Below are positions 59,822 through 64,000 of a DNA stretch of 64,000 nt, one piece after another. Origin of the DNA: Acidimicrobiales bacterium (GTDB lineage: Bacteria > Actinomycetota > Acidimicrobiia > Acidimicrobiales > VFJN01); the NCBI GenBank assembly GCA_035316325.1, contig DATHJB010000103.1, positions 1 to 64,000 of the forward strand, read 5' to 3'. The position numbers were made by a program, and so were the translations under genes. The notes beneath the pieces were generated by a model that saw only the letters and a list, made by a program, of their open reading frames with translations, was not told where the DNA came from and searched no databases. Each line of letters begins with the position of its first letter. Position 1 is the stretch's first letter.

Positions 59822-62511
59822 GTCGTGGCTCCGGGAGCTCGGACGTCCCAGGGGAGTCGGACCGGCTGCCAGCTCGAGAAGAGCTTGCGGTCGCGGTCCT
59901 TCAGGAGGAGGGCGGGCCGTTCGACCAGGTAGTACGAGATCGCCGCCAGCAGGATCGAACCGACCAGGCTGAAGGCGAGCATCGCGGGGAACCAGCCGCT
60001 GAGCAGGTAGGTGCCGTCGGGCGCCTGGATGTCGCGCATGTCCCGGTAGATGTCGGTCACCCCCTCGTGCCAGAGGTAGATGCCGTACGACAGCACCCCC
60101 AGCGTCACCATCACGCGCGTCCCCAACCAGCGCAACGACCGAGGGAGAGTCTCGCCCGCCAGCGCCACCGGTGCCAGCAGCAGGATCCCCACGGCGGCGT
60201 AGAGGAGCTCCTTGGTGACGGCCTCCCGGGCGCTGTCGGAACCGAGGACGTCGAGGCCCGCCTGGGTGGATACCGCCCAGAAGGCGACCGCCGCCAGCCC
60301 CCAGCACACCAGCGGGTGGCGCCGCACCAGCTCCAGGGCGGCCAACGGCCGGTCCCGCCGCCGCGACCACTCGAAGGCGAGCGCGAGCGCCATCCCCGGC
60401 ACGAACATGTGGAAGTTGCTGGTGATCCAGTGCACGCGGGGATCGGTCACGAACTCCTCGAAGAAGCTGTGGCCCGCCAGCGAGTTGCCGCCCACCGACT
60501 CGACCCACGCCCGGAACCCCAGCGACGCCGCGGCCACCACCGCCAGCACCAGCCCCTCGGCGGCCAGCCCCGTCCGCCCCCGCACCCGGCGGAACAGCCA
60601 CGCGGCGCCCAGCGCCCACAGCGGCAGGAGCAGGTAGAAGGCGACCTCGTTGGTCAGCGTCCAGGCCTGCTGGAGGCCGCCCACCGCCGTCGTCCGCGAG
60701 TACGACTGCAGGAGGCCGTAGTACATGGCGAAGTCCCACGGCGTGCGGAGGTCGGTGCGCTGGCGGACGTCGAGCACCGTGGCCAGCACCGTCAGCGCCA
60801 GCCAGTACGCGGGGAAGATGCGCAGGAACCGGTGGCGCAGGTAGCGGGGGACCCGGGGCCGGGGCTTCCCGTCGAGCCGGTTGCTGACGAACGGCCGGTA
60901 CAGCAGGAACCCGGAGAGCATGAAGAACAGGGCGACGCCGACGTCGGCCCGCGCCAGGTAGTCGCCCCCGCCCCGGGCCACCTGCCCCGACGCCAGCCCG
61001 ACGTGGCACACCAGGACGCCGAGCGCGGCGATGGCCCGCAGCCCGTCGAGCCCGGCGAACGTGATCGACGCCGACGCCCGCCCCGCCGGCACCTCGGGCG
61101 CCTCCGGGGCCTCACGACTTTGAAGGGTTTCGACCCTATTGGCGGCTTTCTTCTTCAAAGAACCCCGGAAGGCCGTGATCGCGGCGTCGAGGGACACCGC
61201 GGCGGGGATGCACAGCGCCAGCTCGGCGGGGAAGCGGAACCGGGTGGCCCCGTAGGTGACGACGACCGTCAGCGCCGTGGCCGCCACCACCGCCACGATC
61301 GGGAAGATCGGACGGCCCGCCCGGCGCAGCCCCAGCAGCCCGAGCGCTCCGGCGACGGCCACCACGTACCAGGTCAGCAGCCCCGCCTCGCCCAGGCCCT
61401 TCTCCTTGCCGTCCGACAGGAGGTCGAGGTCGATCTGGTTCACGGGCTGGTAGACCCCGAACGTCCGCCCCACCCGGGCCGCCGCCACCAGCGCCGCCCG
61501 CCCCTCGTGCGCACCCACGTACTCCCGGGCCAGGCGCCGGTACACGACGCCCTCCTCCGAGGCGTCGTCCCGCGGCGCGGTCAGCGGCTCGACCGCCGCG
61601 ACGCACGCCCGCGACCAGTAGCCGGTGTTCTCCCCGTAGTAGACGTCGTCGCAGTTGGCCGACACCAGCGTGTGGTCGAACTGGGCCGACAGCGTGACCG
61701 GGTGCTCGAACCGCGCCACGTTGTACCCGATCCAGGGCGCCACCAGCAGCGCCGCGAGCCCGCCCGCCAACGCCAGCTGTCGCACCCCCACACCGATCCG
61801 GGGCCGGTAGCGCCACCACACCAGCGGCACCCCGATGAACGGCCCCAGCAGCAGCGCCTCCGAGCGCACCAGGGCGGCGACCCCCACGGCGGCGCCGAAC
61901 CACGCCGCGGCCCCCAGCGACCCCCGGTCCCACCAGCGGTAGGCGGTCCACAGCACCCCGGCGGTGGTGGCGACCACCAGCGACTCGGACATCACCAGGG
62001 CGTCGTGGAACCACACGTTGGGGCTCAGGGCGACGATCAGGGCCGTCAGCAGCCCGACCCGCTCGCCGCCCACCCGCCGGCCGAGCCAACCGAACGCCAC
62101 CACCCCCAGCGTCCCGATGACGCACGAGAACAGCTGGTGGGCGAGGAACGAACGGAACCCCAGCGCCGACGCCCCCGCCAGCACCGTGAGGTAGCCGGGC
62201 GGGTGGTCGGCCCCCGGGATGTCGAAGCCCTCGTAGATCCACTGGAACGGGTGGACGTAGCCCCGCCCGTCGGCCAGGAGGTTGGCACCCTCGTGGTAGT
62301 AGAAGGCGTCGCTCCAGGCGACCCCCGTGTCCTTCCAGCCCAGCAGGTAGACCAGCCGGACGACGAGGCCGCCGAGCGCGATGACCGTCAGCCAGCGGCT
62401 GAACCGCCATCCCCCGACGGCCGGCGTCGTGCCCTCCGACTCCGGGGCCGACGCCGCGGGCTCGTCGTCGTCGTCGTCGGGCCGCGCCAGCTCGGTGGCG
62501 GTGGTGGTCAC
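59818..62511 (-). CDS. GT39-like glycosyltransferase fused to acyltransferase 3
   Basis: This 897-aa double membrane enzyme has two parts. Residues about 30-440 are a GT-C protein of the PMT_2/ArnT type with WSDAFYYHEGANLLADGRGY and DHPPGYLTVLAGASALG in the first loop. Residues about 480-890 are an acyltransferase-3 (OafA-like) domain with LDGLRAIAALGVLVCHVGL, FFMLSGFLLYRPF and SYGIYLWHEGVTDIY. The two meet in a linker (about 440-478) that contains a degenerate family-D repeat at 61118-61160. Sugar transfer coupled to O-acylation of an envelope glycan is plausible. The GTG start at 62511 overlaps the flavoprotein stop. Confidence 0.85.
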   Translation of the reverse strand: MTTTATELARPDDDDDEPAASAPESEGTTPAVGGWRFSRWLTVIALGGLVVRLVYLLGWKDTGVAWSDAFYYHEGANLLADGRGYVHPFQWIYEGFDIPGADHPPGYLTVLAGASALGFRSFLAHQLFSCVIGTLGVVAFGWLGRRVGGERVGLLTALIVALSPNVWFHDALVMSESLVVATTAGVLWTAYRWWDRGSLGAAAWFGAAVGVAALVRSEALLLGPFIGVPLVWWRYRPRIGVGVRQLALAGGLAALLVAPWIGYNVARFEHPVTLSAQFDHTLVSANCDDVYYGENTGYWSRACVAAVEPLTAPRDDASEEGVVYRRLAREYVGAHEGRAALVAAARVGRTFGVYQPVNQIDLDLLSDGKEKGLGEAGLLTWYVVAVAGALGLLGLRRAGRPIFPIVAVVAATALTVVVTYGATRFRFPAELALCIPAAVSLDAAITAFRGSLKKKAANRVETLQSREAPEAPEVPAGRASASITFAGLDGLRAIAALGVLVCHVGLASGQVARGGGDYLARADVGVALFFMLSGFLLYRPFVSNRLDGKPRPRVPRYLRHRFLRIFPAYWLALTVLATVLDVRQRTDLRTPWDFAMYYGLLQSYSRTTAVGGLQQAWTLTNEVAFYLLLPLWALGAAWLFRRVRGRTGLAAEGLVLAVVAAASLGFRAWVESVGGNSLAGHSFFEEFVTDPRVHWITSNFHMFVPGMALALAFEWSRRRDRPLAALELVRRHPLVCWGLAAVAFWAVSTQAGLDVLGSDSAREAVTKELLYAAVGILLLAPVALAGETLPRSLRWLGTRVMVTLGVLSYGIYLWHEGVTDIYRDMRDIQAPDGTYLLSGWFPAMLAFSLVGSILLAAISYYLVERPALLLKDRDRKLFSSWQPVRLPWDVRAPGATT
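61118..61160. repeat. Degenerate family-D palindrome at the GT39/acyltransferase junction
   Basis: Outer arms CTTTGAAG (61118-61125) and CTTCAAAG (61153-61160) match the ends of the element at 59222. The inner part is no longer symmetrical. In frame it encodes SLKKKAANRVETLQSR, comparable with SLKGNDPDGVVSLQRS in the neighbouring gene. It is exactly between the two enzyme domains. Confidence 0.6.
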
Positions 62512-64000
62512 GAACCCTTCGGGAGGAGGGGGGCATCGCGCCCCGTGCCCGAGGAACCGGAACTCGACGAGGTTGCGTCGTCCCCACCGGTCGCTTCCTC
62601 GTGGTACTCCGCCTCGACGTTCACCGACCAGATGTCGTGCCCCACGTCGGGGTCGAGGATGTTCTCCACGGTCAGCATCGCCGTGTACATCGAGTGGTCC
62701 TGGTTGTTGTAGCGGTGCATGCCGTAGCGGCCCACGGGGTGGACGTTGACGGTGTTGTCCTCCAGCCACTTGCGCAGGACCAGCACGTTGTCCTTGTAGT
62801 CCTCGTCGTAGACGGGGTACGCCTTGGGCGTGCGGACCACGTAGCCGGCCTCGACGTCGGCCTTGTCGACCAGGCCCAGCCAGTCGAGCTCGTACTTGCC
62901 GCGCTCGATGAGGTCGTCGTCGGCCGAGCTCCACGCGTCGTCGCCCTCGATCAGCGTGTACTCCAGGCCCAGCACGTTGCGGCCCTCCTTCACCATGAAG
63001 GGCGACCACGAGCCGAAGTTCTGGATGCGCATCGTCCGCATCTCGGGGGCGTGGATGTAGATCCAGTTGTCGTCCCACGAGACCTTGTCGTCGGGGACGA
63101 CCAGCGCCACCGTGAGGAAGTCGCGGAAGCGCAGCTCGTCGGCCGCGGCCTGCACCTCGGCCGGCACCGGCGGGTCCATGGCCTTCAGCAGGAGCGAGAA
63201 CGGCATCGACGACACGAGGTGGTCGACCGCGTACTCGGCGGTGACGCCATCGGACTCGGTCACCACGCTCACGGCCCGGCCATCGGCGTGGCGGATCTTG
63301 GTGACCGGCGTGTCGAAGATGACCTTGGTGCCCGCCGACTCGACCAGCTCGTGGCACCGCTCCCACATCATCCCGGGGCCGTACTTCGGGTACTGGAACT
63401 CCTCGATCAGGCTGGTGACCTGGTCGGTCTTGCTCCGGCGGGCGCCGAGGAAGCGGGACCGGACGGGCTCCCACACGGCGTTCCACAGCGACATGCCCTT
63501 GACGCGCTGGGCACCCCAGTCGGCCGAGATCTCCGACGCCTCAACCCCCCACACCTTCTCGGTGTAGGCCTTGAAGAAGTGGCCGTAGAGGCGCCAGCCG
63601 TAGTTCGCGACCATGTAGCCCTCGAACATGCTCTGGTCCTTCGGCGGCCGCACCTTCGCCCAGAGGTAGGAGAAGCCGCAGCGCAGCGCCTCGACGAAAC
63701 CCAGGTTGCGCAAGGCTTTCAGCGGCTTGATCGGGTAGTCGTAGAACTTGCCCCGGTAGTAGAGGCGGCTCTTGCGAGGGCGCTGCAGGAACTCCTCGTC
63801 ACTGAGGATCTCGTGCCACAGGTTCTCGACGGGGGTGACCTTGGTGAAGAAGCGGTGCCCCCCGAGGTCGAACCGGTACCCGTCGCGGACCACCGTGCGA
63901 CTGATGCCGCCGACGACGGAGTCGGCCTCGAGCACCGTGCTGGTGAAGCCCGCCTTGCTCAGCTGGTAGGCGGCGGTGAGGCCCGCCGGGCCCGCGCCGA
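62508..64000 (-). CDS. NAD(P)/FAD-dependent oxidoreductase, UDP-galactopyranose-mutase-like (partial)
   Basis: At least 497 codons are visible; the N-terminus runs off the window edge. It begins inside the FAD Rossmann motif (GAGPAGLTAAYQLSKAGF, then VVGGISRTVVRDGYRFDLGGHRFF). Later blocks KSRLYYRGKFYDYPIKPLKAL and TEKVWGVEASEISADWGAQR resemble flavoproteins found in polysaccharide and glycolipid clusters related to UGM and protoporphyrinogen oxidase. A C-terminal GRYGMHRYNNQDHSMYTA closes the FAD site. It is the first visible gene of the minus-strand envelope operon and overlaps the fusion gene by GTGA. Confidence 0.85.
   Translation of the reverse strand, partial: GAGPAGLTAAYQLSKAGFTSTVLEADSVVGGISRTVVRDGYRFDLGGHRFFTKVTPVENLWHEILSDEEFLQRPRKSRLYYRGKFYDYPIKPLKALRNLGFVEALRCGFSYLWAKVRPPKDQSMFEGYMVANYGWRLYGHFFKAYTEKVWGVEASEISADWGAQRVKGMSLWNAVWEPVRSRFLGARRSKTDQVTSLIEEFQYPKYGPGMMWERCHELVESAGTKVIFDTPVTKIRHADGRAVSVVTESDGVTAEYAVDHLVSSMPFSLLLKAMDPPVPAEVQAAADELRFRDFLTVALVVPDDKVSWDDNWIYIHAPEMRTMRIQNFGSWSPFMVKEGRNVLGLEYTLIEGDDAWSSADDDLIERGKYELDWLGLVDKADVEAGYVVRTPKAYPVYDEDYKDNVLVLRKWLEDNTVNVHPVGRYGMHRYNNQDHSMYTAMLTVENILDPDVGHDIWSVNVEAEYHEEATGGDDATSSSSGSSGTGRDAPLLPKGS

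Overview
This is a high-GC (roughly 70% or more by eye) bacterial chromosome segment, gene-dense, with many 4-bp ATGA/GTGA overlaps and frequent GTG starts. The gene content points to an actinobacterium: an EphD-like hydrolase/SDR fusion, an AftD-type arabinofuranosyltransferase, a polyprenol-phosphate-mannose synthase, an LCP ligase, menaquinone MenB, RskA-like anti-sigma factors and a BTAD regulator. A deep branch such as Acidimicrobiia is my guess, not something the window proves. I saw no tRNA, rRNA, CRISPR array or intact transposon.

Layout. 0.1-5.3 kb: a minus-strand operon (PhyH dioxygenase, M24 peptidase-like protein, EphD-like fusion, diiron-type hydrolase, MerR regulator). 5.4-19 kb: ankyrin protein, membrane-anchored Hsp70, two ECF sigma/anti-sigma pairs, GH3 glucosidase, Tag glycosylase, acyl-CoA ligase, cytochrome b with a lipoprotein, and TypA. 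18.4-26 kb: MarR/YceI divergent pair, orphan histidine kinase, MenB, NADase-type glycan-binding protein, aldo-keto reductase, flavodoxin and a substrate-binding lipoprotein. 26-33.5 kb: tyrosine/homogentisate catabolism (HmgA, FahA, a conserved unknown, an FAD oxidase), followed by a MerR regulator, an OYE-type enzyme and a VOC protein that share a MerR-type operator. 33.7-36 kb: a visibly lower-GC accessory patch with a split HipA-type kinase module (kinase plus a HipA-N1-like/HIRAN fusion), bordered by a VOC gene, a VOC fragment and a frameshifted gene remnant. 36-41.6 kb: secreted acidic-repeat protein, large BTAD regulator, LCP protein. 41.6-46.2 kb: a tightly overlapped cobalamin nucleotide-loop operon (cobU-cobS-cbiB-cobD-HAD::cobT). 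46.2-50.5 kb: MsrB, J-domain protein, M18 aminopeptidase, GT2 and a deoxynucleotidase. 50.5-64 kb: cell-envelope glycan genes (AftD, GT4, methyltransferase, Ppm1-like GT2, two GT-C proteins, one of them fused to an acyltransferase, and a flavoprotein cut by the window edge).

Two things stand out. The first is the two-gene kinase/HIRAN module at 33.7-35.3 kb, which looks like a rearranged relative of HipBST-type kinase systems. The second is a set of about 50-bp palindromes in several sequence families. They sit between converging genes, form the 3' ends of genes, or lie in frame inside genes, including at a protein-fusion junction and at the N-terminus of CbiB. A short repeat that can encode a peptide starting with PTTPPPPQ also occurs twice.
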